A stretch of 64,000 bases of DNA from Methylobacterium sp. 17Sr1-1. Its GTDB lineage: Bacteria > Pseudomonadota > Alphaproteobacteria > Rhizobiales > Beijerinckiaceae. The stretch lies in contig NZ_CP029552.1 of assembly GCF_003173775.1 (NCBI RefSeq), positions 4,343,001 through 4,407,000 on the forward strand, read 5' to 3'. Shown piece by piece: positions 9,273 through 17,175 of this stretch. The notes below the pieces were generated by a model. That model had not been told where the DNA came from. It worked only from the letters and a program-made list of their open reading frames with translations, and did not search any database. Position 1 is the first letter of the stretch. Every line of letters begins with the position of its first letter. A program made the translations under genes and the position numbers.

Positions 9273-9366
9273 GAGGCGAAAACGACCGGGCCCGGAACGC
9301 CCGCCACCGGCGAGCGCGAGAAACGGATCGGTAACCTTACCAGAGACTTACGGGTGGTCCGGGGGC

Positions 9367-9381
9367 TGGCACGCTCCTGGC
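9367..9381 (+). promoter_or_regulatory. Sigma-54 promoter of flgI
   Basis: TGGCAC-GCTCC-TGGC has the exact -24 hexamer and the invariant GC of the -12 element, 32 bp upstream of the flgI ATG. Confidence 0.68.
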
Positions 9382-9412
9382 AATCCGATTCCACGAGTTT
9401 CGGGACCCCGTC

Positions 9413-10533
9413 ATGCGCTTTCGCCTCCTCGTCCTCGCCTGTCTTTCCTGCCTTCTGCCCGTCCTCCTCCTGACGGCCGGCCCCGCCCTCGCCCTGTCGC
9501 GGGTGAAGGACCTCGCCAGCGTCGAGGGCATGCGGAGCAACCAGCTCATCGGCTACGGCATCGTGGTCGGGCTCAACGGCACCGGCGACACGCTCAACAA
9601 CGCGCCCTTCACCAAGCAATCGGTGCAGGCGATGCTGGAGCGGCTCGGCGTCAACACGCGGGGCGCCACCATGCGCACCGCCAACCTCGCCGCCGTGATG
9701 GTGACGGCGAACCTCCCCCCTTCGCGGCGCAGGGCACGCGGATCGACGTCACGGTGTCCTCGCTCGGCGACGCCAAGTCGCTCCAGGGCGGCACGCTGCT
9801 GGTCACGCCGCTGCTGGCCGCCGACGGCGAGGCCTACGCGGTGGCGCAAGGGTCGCTGGCCATCGCGGGCTTCCAGGCCGAGGGCGACGCGGCCAAGATC
9901 ACCCGCGGCGTGCCGACCAACGGGCGCATCGCCAACGGGGCGGTGATCGAGCGCGAGATCGCCTTCAAGCTCAACGAGCAGAAGTGCCTGCGCCTGTCGC
10001 TGCGCAACCCCGACTTCACCACCTCGAAGCGGATCGCCGCGGCGATCAACGACTTCATGGGTGCCGACACCGCCGAGCCGACCGACCCCTCCACCGTCAC
10101 CCTCCAGGTGCCGGCGCGCTACCAGGGCAACATGATCCGGCTGCTCACCGAGGTCGAGCAGCTGAAGGTCGAGCCCGACCAGACCGCCCGGGTGGTGATC
10201 GACGAGCGCTCCGGCATCATCGTGATGGGCCGCGACGTGCGGGTCTCCACCGTGGCGGTGGCGCAGGGCAATCTCACCGTCACCATCACCGAGCAGCCGC
10301 AGGTGAGCCAGCCGGCGCCGTTCTCCAACGGCGAGACCGTGGTGGTGCCGCGCACCGCCCTCAAGGTCGATGCCGGCGAGAAGAACAAGCTCGCCCTGGT
10401 CAAGGAGGGCGTGACCCTGCGCGAGCTGGTGGACGGGCTCAATGCGCTGGGCATCGGCCCGCGCGACCTGATCTCGATCCTCCAGGCGATCAAGACCGCC
10501 GGCGCGCTGCAAGCCGACATCGAAGTGATGTGA
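9413..10533 (+). pseudogene. flgI: Flagellar P-ring protein FlgI, with an apparent one-base deletion
   Basis: FlgI forms the periplasmic P ring. Reading starts at ATG 9413 with a Sec signal (MRFRLLVLACLSCLLPVLL, cleavage after ALA), then SRVKDLASVEGMRSNQLIGY and GIVVGLNGTGDTLNN. At about 9713-9721 the frame breaks: AACCTCCCCCCTTC gives NLPPSRR, whereas one extra C gives NLPPFAAQG. The remainder lies in the next frame from there to the stop at 10533, including SLGDAKSLQGGTLLVTPL and ending LQADIEVM. Joined, the protein is full length at about 373 residues and shows no other damage. Because the lesion is in a C6 run and the rest is intact, a sequencing error is more likely than true loss. As written, the gene is broken. 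Confidence 0.88.
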
Positions 10534-10583
10534 CACCGCACCTTCCCCCGCTTCCCCCATCCGACTCCGAGGACTGAACGCCG

Positions 10584-10946
10584 ATGCTTCCCCTCGCTCC
10601 CCTCGCGGCCTCCGCCGGAATGGCGGTCGGCCAGGCCCTCGCCGGGGCCGCCGCCTCCGGCCTGTCGGCGCTCACCGGCAACGCCACGGCGCCCACCGGC
10701 GACAAGACCAAGATCCAGAAGACCGCCAAGGACTTCGAGGCGATGTTCCTGGAGCAGAGCCTCGACGTGCTCAACCGCTCGCAGGGCACCGACGGGCCGC
10801 TCGGCGAGAACGGCACCGGCGGCGGCGTCTACCGCTCGATGCTCAACAAGGAATACGCCCAGTCGATCGTGAAGAGCGGCGGCATCGGCATCGGCGACCA
10901 GGTGATGCGCGAGATGCTGCGGCTCCAGGGGGGCGCCAATGGCTGA
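10584..10946 (+). CDS. Rod-binding protein, FlgJ N-terminal type
   Basis: The 120-residue protein matches the rod-binding half of FlgJ (KTAKDFEAMFLEQSLDVL near residue 47, GVYRSMLNKEYAQSIVKSGG further on). It lacks a muramidase domain, as is common in alphaproteobacteria. FlgJ-type proteins cap the growing rod. The N-terminal 40 residues are Ala and Gly rich. It lies 50 bp after flgI and overlaps the next gene by 8 bp, suggesting co-translation. An annotation as a chemotaxis or CheL-like protein refers to the same family. Confidence 0.85.
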   Translation: MLPLAPLAASAGMAVGQALAGAAASGLSALTGNATAPTGDKTKIQKTAKDFEAMFLEQSLDVLNRSQGTDGPLGENGTGGGVYRSMLNKEYAQSIVKSGGIGIGDQVMREMLRLQGGANG

Positions 10947-11457
10947 GGCCGTCCGCCCCGCCCCGGTCGCGGATGCCGCCGCCGCCGAGCGCCTCGTCGC
11001 CGAGACGCTGACCACCATGCGCGAACTCGAGACCCTGCTCGGGCGCGAGAGCGACCACATCCGGGTCGGGCGCCTCGCCGAGGGCTTGGCCGAGGCGTCG
11101 CAGAAGACGGCGCTCGCCGGCGCCTACCTCCAGGGCCTGCAGGCGGTGAAGGCGAATGCCGTGGCGCTCGCCCGCTTCGCGCCCGACGGGGTCGCGGCGC
11201 TCCGCGAGGCGCATGGCCGGTTCTCGGAGACTGTCGCGGCCAACCAGGCGGTGCTGGCGACCGCCCGGGCGATCTCGGAGGGCTTGCTGCGCAACCTCTC
11301 GACGGAGTTGACCCGCAACGCCGAGCCCAAGGGTTATGGGTCCGGCTACGGCAGCCGCCCGGCCCCTCCCCCTACGGCCACCGCCGCAGCGCGCCGCTGG
11401 TGCTGTCGCGCAGCCTGTAGAGCATCTTCCGACGAGGTGGATACCGGTTCGTCGTAG
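10939..11457 (+). CDS. FlgN-like flagellar chaperone (apparent run-on C-terminus)
   Basis: The protein is helical, and its position after flgI and the rod-binding gene, together with the pattern METLLGRESDHIRVGRL-like helix plus long amphipathic helices, suits FlgN-type hook-protein chaperones. Homology is inferred from context and overall pattern, not from a strong motif. After YGSRPAP the frame as given runs through cysteine-rich residues into the repeat at 11418. One extra C in the runs at 11363-11372 gives SPYGHRRSAPLVLSRSL and a TAG at 11418-11420, exactly where the repeat begins. That ending is far more natural. It overlaps the upstream gene by 8 bp. Confidence 0.65.
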   Translation: MAEAVRPAPVADAAAAERLVAETLTTMRELETLLGRESDHIRVGRLAEGLAEASQKTALAGAYLQGLQAVKANAVALARFAPDGVAALREAHGRFSETVAANQAVLATARAISEGLLRNLSTELTRNAEPKGYGSGYGSRPAPPPTATAAARRWCCRAACRASSDEVDTGSS

Positions 11458-11522
11458 ACAATGCGGCACAATCAAAGAGCCAGAGAGCTTCGCGATTGCA
11501 ACGCAATCGTGAAGTGCTCTAG
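11418..11522. repeat. 105-bp interspersed repeat, copy B (after the flgN-like gene)
   Basis: This is the second copy of the repeat at 687-790: TAGAGCATCTTCCGACGAGG, GTGGATACCGGTTCGTCG, TTCGCGATTGCAACGC and the closing TGCTCTAG. About 80 percent of positions agree by eye. Its first three bases double as the likely natural stop codon of the FlgN-like gene. The far end lies 5 bp from the stop of the mini-porin gene on the opposite strand, so it sits between convergent genes. Confidence 0.85.
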
Positions 11523-11526
11523 CGGG

Positions 11527-11877
11527 TCAGTGGCCGGTGCCGAGGCGGATATAGGCCCGGGCCGGGCCGTACTCGGTCTGCGTCCGGGTATCGATCGCGA
11601 CCCGGCCGGAGGCGCTGACCACGCCGCGCGCCGCCCCGTCGAGCCCCGCGCCGGGGCGGGCCTGAACCGGCGTCCCGGCCTCGGCCCGCACCCGGCCGCT
11701 GATCCGCATGCACGGACCGCCGGGGACGACCCGGGTGAAGCCGGGCCCCTCGTGCGGACAGGCCTCGGGCGCCCTGGCGATGGGGAGGTCGCGCACGTCG
11801 AGCGCGTGGGCCGGCAGGGCCGCCAGGGAAGCCGCGAACAAGGCGACGGCCGCGAGGATCATCGATGTCGTGCGCAT
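11527..11877 (-). CDS. Small secreted protein with porin signature (mini-porin)
   Basis: The ATG at 11877 starts a clear Sec signal peptide (MRTTSMILAAVALFAASLAA, cleavage near AHA). The mature part is about 90 residues. It reads CPHEGPGFTRVVPGGPCMRI SGRVRAEAG, then TRTQTEYGPARAYIRLGTG. These are the N-terminal plug-and-first-strand motifs of rhizobial porins, where CP-x-GPGF, C-x-R-x-SGRVR and D-x-RTQTEYG-x-R are conserved. A real porin would continue for some 300 further residues of beta barrel, and here the stop comes straight after the signature. It may be a decayed porin or a separate short family. It is convergent with the FlgN-like gene. Confidence 0.6.
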   Translation of the reverse strand: MRTTSMILAAVALFAASLAALPAHALDVRDLPIARAPEACPHEGPGFTRVVPGGPCMRISGRVRAEAGTPVQARPGAGLDGAARGVVSASGRVAIDTRTQTEYGPARAYIRLGTGH

Positions 11878-11996
11878 GAGCCGCTCTTCCCGTTCGGGGT
11901 GGAGGGAAGCATGGCGAGCGGTCGCGCGCCAGGGCACGGGGGACACGCTCGCGGCGAGACTTTTACAGGTTGACCACAGCGCCTGTCCCACCCGCG

Positions 11997-12104
11997 ACCT
12001 CATCCTGAGGTGCGTAGCGAAGCGAAGCCGCGGAGGCTTCCAGAAGTCTCAGCGCTCAACCGGAGCCCTCCTTCGGGGCCGCTACGCGGTACCTCAGGAT
12101 GAGG
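11997..12104. repeat. Inverted repeat with ACCTCATCCTGAGGT tips
   Basis: ACCTCATCCTGAGGT at 11997-12011 is mirrored by ACCTCAGGATGAGG at 12091-12104. Inside lie GCGAAGC and GCCGCGGAGG-type short repeats and GGAGCCCTCCTTCGGGG. The pattern resembles the dispersed CCTCATCCTGAGG palindromes common in Rhizobiales intergenic DNA. It lies between the mini-porin start and the qor remnant. Confidence 0.7.
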
Positions 12105-12412
12105 GTGTGCGCCAACCGGCGCCGGAGATGCCGCATTCGCCGATCCTCACGGATCTGGCGCGGATCAGGGGCCGGGCGGAGGGAGTTTGACTGTGTGGTT
12201 GAGACCGAAACTTCACCGGTCCGACTGCCATGTACCGGCTTCCGACCCACGGCGACCTCTCGCAAGGCCTGCTTCACGTCTATTTGCAGAGACCAATCTG
12301 TAATTGCGAAAAATAAAACATTATATTCCGTAGATCGAAGCCACGTTGATCAATTATATTGTCCGTATGCATGACATCATCGATATCAGTTCCACATCGA
12401 GAATTCTCCTCG
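12105..12412. other. Gene-free stretch, AT-rich at its right end
   Basis: No reading frame here has convincing coding character. From about 12280 the composition drops well below the surrounding GC content (AAAAATAAAACATTATATTC, ATCAATTATATTGTCC) up to the stop codon of the qor remnant. The change suggests a junction with foreign DNA, consistent with the truncated genes that follow. Confidence 0.5.
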
Positions 12413-12820
12413 CTATACAAGATTTGTTCCGCCGTCCGGGATCAGGACGATCTTGCCCGCGAAGCTGCGATCCTCCAGCAACTGGTGCGCTTCGGCACCT
12501 TGGCTGAGCGGAAAGGCGGTGATCGCCGGGACGGTGATCGTGCCTGCGCGAAGGGCGGAGAACAGCCGGTCGACGCGGCTCTGTCGGCTCTCCGGACCGT
12601 TCAGATACGTCCACAGATCACCACCGACGACGCCCTTGGACTCCTCCATCAGCCGCAGTGGATCGATCGCGGGCGGCGTCCCGCCCGCCTTGCCGAAGAT
12701 CACCACTCTCCCGCCGGGACGCAACGCGGCGAGGCTGTCGTGGATGGTCGTGCCGATCGAGCGTAGATCACATCGACGCCCGTGCCGGTCGCCTGCCGCA
12801 CCTGCGCCACCCAGCGGCCC
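12413..12820 (-). pseudogene. Truncated quinone oxidoreductase / zinc-type alcohol dehydrogenase (C-terminal part)
   Basis: On the minus strand the C-terminal half of an NADPH:quinone oxidoreductase-like protein can be read. WVAQVRQATGTGVDVIY (12769-12820) is followed, one base out of frame, by SIGTTIHDSLAALRPGG and VVIFGKAGG. It ends with HQLLEDRSFAGKIVLIPDGG and a stop at 12413. The nucleotide-binding N-terminal half and the start codon are missing. The break in frame lies at TACGCTCG, where one base appears lost. The upstream edge abuts the lysR remnant on the other strand at about 12815-12822. No function is expected. Confidence 0.75.
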
Positions 12821-13094
12821 CGACGGCGACCATCGGGTGCCGCTGCCGCCGCCCCGCCTGCGGATCAACCACGCGGCCGCCCTCCGGCAGGCGGCGGTCG
12901 CCGGCTACGGCATCATCCTGCAAGCCGCCGTGACGCTGGATACCGATCTCGCCGCCGGTCGCCTGTGCCGCGTGCTCCCGGACCATGCGCCGGAGCCGCG
13001 CCCGCTGACGCTCGTGCGCCTTCCCGACCGCCGTATGACGGCTGGCTTGCGGGCGTTCGTCGACATGGCGGTTGCGGCGTTCAGCGACGAGTGA
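12815..13094 (+). pseudogene. Truncated LysR-family regulator (C-terminal effector-domain part)
   Basis: The frame GPDGDHRVPLPPPRLRIN, then AALRQAAVAGYGIILQAAVT and LPDHAPEPRPLTLVRLPDRR, ending FVDMAVAAFSDE at 13094, matches the last third of a LysR substrate-binding domain. The helix-turn-helix and the first effector subdomain are absent, and no start codon is suitable. It begins where the qor remnant on the opposite strand ends. The simplest reading is that a divergent lysR/qor pair lost its shared promoter and both N-terminal halves in one deletion. Confidence 0.72.
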
Positions 13095-13126
13095 AACGAG
13101 GGAGAGCACCCGGCGCTGATCAGGCC

Positions 13127-14923
13127 TTACAAATAACTCGTCAACGTCAACTTCGACAGCATCGACGTCGCCTGGTAGCTCGCCTGCAACTGCGTCTGCA
13201 GCGTCAAAAGCTTCGTCGCCGCCTCCTCGGTCGAGACCGATTCGACGCCGTCCACGGTCTTCTGCAGCACGGCCTTGGTGGCCTTGTTCTGGCTCGTCTG
13301 GGTGTCGATCTGGGCCGAGGCGAGGCTCAGCTCCGAGGCGATGCCCTGGACCGAGGGCTGACCGTCGGCGGGCTTGAGCAGGGTCTGCACCCGGCCCGAA
13401 TAGGCGTCGAAGCGGGCGCTGTCGGTGTCGGTCTCGTCGAACGGCGTGGTGGCCAGCACCGCGAGGCCGCTCAGCGTGCCGCGGAAAGCGGATTCGTTGG
13501 CCTGGACGCCGATCGCCACCGACCGGTCGCCGGAGACCGGCACGGTCGCGGTCCGGCGCGGATCGGCGGAGGTGTCGTCGCCCTTGTACCAGATCAGGGT
13601 GCGGCCGCTCGGATCGGCGACGTAGCCGGTGGCGTTGCCGGATGCGTCCGTCGCGACCCGGCGCGGGCTCAGGCCCGGCGAGGACGAGCCGGAAAAGAAG
13701 TCGCTCGCCGCCCGCGAGGCGGAACTCGCCGCGAGGTCGGTCCTGGCGCTGGCGTCGAGCGCGGTGGCGAGCGCCGCCTTGAGGTTGGCGGCGGTGTCGT
13801 CCGGGCTCGCGCCGATCGCGAAGGTGCCGGTGGCCTTGCCGTCCGCGGACGCCTTCAGGCTGATCGTCTGGCTGGTGCCGTCGCGCAAGCCCACGGTGAT
13901 CTGCACGCTGTCGCCGGCCTGGAGCCCCGCCCCGACCGTCACGGTCGCGGAGGCCGGAATGCCGCCGGACAGGGCCGCGCCCGCACCCGGCGGGTTCGCG
14001 CTCTGTACGCCGGTGACGGTCTTGGCCCCCAAAGCCGCGGTGAGGTTCTGCGCGCTCGCCGACGCGTCGGCCCCGATCGTGAAGGTGCCGTCGCCGCCGC
14101 TGCCCGCCGCCCGGGCGGTGAGATCGACGAAGCCCTGGCTGCCGTCCGGGTTCTGGACGCTCACCCGCACGATGTCGCCGTCCCTCGGCTGGCTGGCGAA
14201 GGACAGCGTGGCGGTAACCGGCGCCCCGTCCTGGACCGTGACCGCGAGGCCGGCCGGGTTCGAGCTGACGGCCCTGGCGATCGTGAAGCCGAAATTCGCC
14301 CGCACGCCGGGTGACTGGCTCTCCGACAGGCTCACGCTCGCGCCCGAACCCGCGAGGTCGAGCCGCCCGGTCGTCGGGGTACTGGCGCCGAGATCGGCGG
14401 CCTGGCGTTCGGCGATCACCGTGCGCACGCCGTCGAGGCCCGACGCCGGATCGCCATCGAGGATGCGGGAGGCTGACTCCACCGGCGCCCGGTCGGTGAC
14501 CCGGCCGCCGAGGATGTACTGGCCGCCGGTGCTCTGGTTGAGGGCGTCGAGGGCGCCGCCGAGCTGGCCGGCCGCGTCCTGCTGCAGGGTCGAGCGGGCG
14601 GTGGTGCCGGCGCCGGTGCGGGCGCTGACGAGGCTTTCCCAGGCCGAGGAACCGAGGGTCGCGATCTGCTGCACGCTGGCGGAGGCCAGGGCCACCCGGG
14701 TCGCGCCGGTGCCGGCCGCCGCGATGTAGCCGTCGAGCGCGCTGATCTGGGCGTGGGCCGACAGGCTCTGGGTGCGCCCGGTGCCGAGGCCGCCATAGGT
14801 CTCGGCGTTGCGGCCGCTGCCGATCTGGTTCGACAGCGTGCCGAGCGTCGTCTTCATCGCGACGAGGCGCTGGGTGTTGAGGTCGGCGGCGGCGGTACCG
14901 GCCGCGAAGGGGGCGATCGTCAT
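13127..14923 (-). CDS. flgL: Flagellar hook-filament junction protein FlgL (long form)
   Basis: FlgL (HAP3) joins the hook-associated FlgK to the filament. The ATG at 14923 (MTIAPFAAGTAAADLN) gives 598 residues, well above the usual 300-400. The flagellin-like N-terminus (LNTQRLVAMKTTLGTLSNQI) and the C-terminus (LLTLQTQLQASYQATSMLSK, then LTLTSYL) are conserved. The excess is in the exposed middle, where two similar blocks of about 75 residues occur. One starts at ATLSFASQPRDGDIVRVSVQ and the other at SATVTVGAGLQAGDSVQITV; each ends TFxIGA...NLxAAL. These look like a duplicated beta domain. It lies 14 bp downstream of flgK. The frame is open far upstream through flgK, but that extension is non-coding. 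Confidence 0.92.
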   Translation of the reverse strand: MTIAPFAAGTAAADLNTQRLVAMKTTLGTLSNQIGSGRNAETYGGLGTGRTQSLSAHAQISALDGYIAAAGTGATRVALASASVQQIATLGSSAWESLVSARTGAGTTARSTLQQDAAGQLGGALDALNQSTGGQYILGGRVTDRAPVESASRILDGDPASGLDGVRTVIAERQAADLGASTPTTGRLDLAGSGASVSLSESQSPGVRANFGFTIARAVSSNPAGLAVTVQDGAPVTATLSFASQPRDGDIVRVSVQNPDGSQGFVDLTARAAGSGGDGTFTIGADASASAQNLTAALGAKTVTGVQSANPPGAGAALSGGIPASATVTVGAGLQAGDSVQITVGLRDGTSQTISLKASADGKATGTFAIGASPDDTAANLKAALATALDASARTDLAASSASRAASDFFSGSSSPGLSPRRVATDASGNATGYVADPSGRTLIWYKGDDTSADPRRTATVPVSGDRSVAIGVQANESAFRGTLSGLAVLATTPFDETDTDSARFDAYSGRVQTLLKPADGQPSVQGIASELSLASAQIDTQTSQNKATKAVLQKTVDGVESVSTEEAATKLLTLQTQLQASYQATSMLSKLTLTSYL

Positions 14924-14937
14924 CGCGGTCGGTCTTT

Positions 14938-16809
14938 CTAGATCCGGAGCAGGGTGTCGAGCATGTCGCGGGCGGCGGTCAGCACCCGCGCATTGGCGCT
15001 GTAGGCGGTCTGGAGCTGGATCAGCCGGGACATCTCCTCGTCCACGCTGACGCCGGATTCCTTGGAGAACCGGCTCTGGGCCGAGGACAGGGCGATCTGC
15101 TGGCCCTCGTCGAGCTGCTGCGCCTCGGCGCTGGCCGCGCCGCGGGCATCGACGACCGACTGGGCGAAGCCCACGACCGTGGCGACCCGCGGGGCGCTCA
15201 CGCCGCCGATGCCGCTTGCCGCCGAGAACGTCCGGGTGCCGCTCGTCAGCGCGTCGACGAGGGCCTGCGGCCTCGCGGTGTCGCCGGAGCCCGTGGCGCC
15301 GGAGTAATCCACCAGGGTGGAGGAATCGGCGGCGACCGCCGGGTTGACGGCGAGGCGCTGGGCGAAGCCCGTGAGGTGCGAGCCGCCCTCGAACGAGCCG
15401 GTGAACACGCCGTTGCCGGCCCCGGCATCGACGAACAGCGCGAGCTGGCCGCTGCCGGTCTTCGTGTCGGACGCGCTCCTCGGCACCGTGACCGAGGCGC
15501 CGGCGCCGGTGAGCGCGAGGCTCGCGGGATCCGACAGGATCCGCACCGCGCCGGCGGCGCCGCCGGGCGTGGCCGTGACGGTGAAGCCGCTGCCGAGCAC
15601 CGCGCCGATCTTGTCGGCGAAGGTCGAGGATCCGCCCGAGATGTCGACCGGCACCACGAGGGCGGTCGGGTCGTCGGTGAGCGCCGGATCGATCGGATCG
15701 GGCGCCGCGCCGTACGTCGGCATCAGGATCAGGTTGCGGGAGACCCCCGCGGCGTTGCGCACGCCGAGCGTCACGGCGTTGCCGGCCTGGAGCCCGGTGA
15801 GATCGATGTCGAAGCCGGTGAGCCCGTTGTCGGACGCGGCTTTGCCGGTTACCGGGCGGTCGCTGAGCGCCCGCGACAGGCCGGAGGCGAGGTCGTCGAG
15901 CTGGCGCTGCGCCTGGACCAGGGTGTCGTCGCGCAACGAGACCGCGGCGGCGATCGAGCCGGAGCGGATCGCGCCGGTGGCGACGAGGTCGATCTTGGCG
16001 CCCGCCGGCGTCGTCGCCGTCACGGTGCCGACGCCGCGGGTGCTGGAATCGGCCGAGAACTGCGCCTGCGCACTCAACGTCCCGCGGCCGTCGAAGGACA
16101 GGCTCGCCGCGGCCGTATGGTCGACGAGCGTCGCGCCCGAGGCGGTGAGCAGGGTGACCGAGCCGTCGCGCTGGTCGCTCACCTGCACGTCGAGATATTG
16201 CGACAGCGTGTTGATCGCCTGGTCGCGCTGGTCGAGGAGGTCGGCGGTGCCGGGATCGCTCGTCGAGGCGCCGGCGATCTTGCCGTTGAGGCCGGCGACC
16301 TGCGACAGGAGCGCGCTCGCCGCGGCGACGTCGCCGCCGAGCTGCGATTCGAGGCCGGTGCGCAGGTCCTGCACGCCCTGCGCGATCCCGGAGATCGTGG
16401 TGGCGACGGTCCGGGCGCCGCTCACGGCGGTCGCCCGCGAGGCGGCGGAGGTCGGGTCGCTCGTCAGCGCCTGGAGCGACTGCGTGAAGCTGTTCATCAC
16501 CCCGTCGAGGGCGGAGCTGCTGCCCGGGGTGCCGTAGAGCGCGTCCAGCTGGCCCTGCACCTTGGCCGACAGCCCGGTATAGGACGCCCCCGCGGTCTCG
16601 AGCCGCAATTGCTTGAGCGAGACCGCGTCGAGGGTGCGGCTGATCGTGCCGGTGGCGACGCCGGAATTGCCGAGCGTCGAGACGGGCGTGAGGACGCGCT
16701 TGACGTAGCCGGCGGTGCCGGAATTGGCGACGTTCTGCGACACGAGGCCGATCGCCGCCTGCGTCACCTGCAGTCCGGCGGTCGAGGTGTTGAGGGCGTT
16801 GAGCGACAT
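14938..16809 (-). CDS. flgK: Flagellar hook-associated protein FlgK
   Basis: FlgK (HAP1) is the first hook-filament junction protein. ATG 16809 (MSLNALNTSTAGLQVTQAAI) is chosen because the conserved family N-terminus starts there; an upstream ATG would add 60 Arg/Pro-rich residues. The 623-residue protein shows LVSQNVANSGTAGYVKRVL near residue 25, TQSLQALTSDPTSAASRATA near residue 110, LLDQRDQAINTLSQYLDVQV near residue 190, and the C-terminal EMSRLIQLQTAYSANARVLT helix. Its middle contains one beta block, DLTGLQAGNAVTLGVRN, related to the repeats in FlgL. It is the first gene of a flgK-flgL unit. Confidence 0.94.
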   Translation of the reverse strand: MSLNALNTSTAGLQVTQAAIGLVSQNVANSGTAGYVKRVLTPVSTLGNSGVATGTISRTLDAVSLKQLRLETAGASYTGLSAKVQGQLDALYGTPGSSSALDGVMNSFTQSLQALTSDPTSAASRATAVSGARTVATTISGIAQGVQDLRTGLESQLGGDVAAASALLSQVAGLNGKIAGASTSDPGTADLLDQRDQAINTLSQYLDVQVSDQRDGSVTLLTASGATLVDHTAAASLSFDGRGTLSAQAQFSADSSTRGVGTVTATTPAGAKIDLVATGAIRSGSIAAAVSLRDDTLVQAQRQLDDLASGLSRALSDRPVTGKAASDNGLTGFDIDLTGLQAGNAVTLGVRNAAGVSRNLILMPTYGAAPDPIDPALTDDPTALVVPVDISGGSSTFADKIGAVLGSGFTVTATPGGAAGAVRILSDPASLALTGAGASVTVPRSASDTKTGSGQLALFVDAGAGNGVFTGSFEGGSHLTGFAQRLAVNPAVAADSSTLVDYSGATGSGDTARPQALVDALTSGTRTFSAASGIGGVSAPRVATVVGFAQSVVDARGAASAEAQQLDEGQQIALSSAQSRFSKESGVSVDEEMSRLIQLQTAYSANARVLTAARDMLDTLLRI

Positions 16810-17175
16810 CGGTCGATATTCCGGCTGGGAAGGTGAGAGCCGGGTCGCGCCGCCGCGCCCCGTTTTGGGGCTGGCTCGCGCGGGCCGGCATCTCGCGGGC
16901 GGGCCGGAACCGGCCGGGCCGCCTTTTGCGGCCGAACGGGTCCGGGGCGGCGGAGCACGAGGGCCCGCCGCGAGGCGGACCCGCATCGGCACGCCGATGC
17001 GCTTCCGCCCGGATTGCTGTCGTGCCCGCCGCCTTTTGCCGCGAACCCGACGATCTCACTTCGCGAAACCTACCTTTTGTAGTATTCGCCAAAGTGACTA
17101 ACGGTCCGTTGCAATCGAAGCGACGAAACCGATAAATTGAAGCATGACCCCAAGGCCATGCGACGAGACGCTGCC
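16810..17175. other. 366-bp gap upstream of flgK
   Basis: No gene is visible. The stretch contains the palindrome GGCCGCCTTTTGCGGCCG at 16919-16936 and the related GCCGCCTTTTGCCGCG near 17028-17043. Their CGGCAAAA-type halves resemble the flagellar dyads elsewhere in the window. No sigma-54 element with correct spacing was found on the minus strand. The right-hand 100 bp are less GC-rich and could hold the flgK promoter. Confidence 0.4.

Noticed and set aside
9413..10533. Phase variation of flgI through its C6 run
   Set aside because: Six bases is short for slipped-strand switching, and other genes here show the same lesion, so an artefact or simple mutation is more likely.
16919..16936. Sigma-54 or ftr control of flgK
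   Set aside because: A dyad-like palindrome exists, but no TGGCAC-N5-TTGC element with correct spacing was found upstream of flgK.
13127..17092. A single 1,321-codon open frame covering flgL and running back through flgK
   Set aside because: Only the part from ATG 14923 matches FlgL. The rest is antisense-like or out-of-frame GC-rich sequence over flgK, which has its own secure frame.
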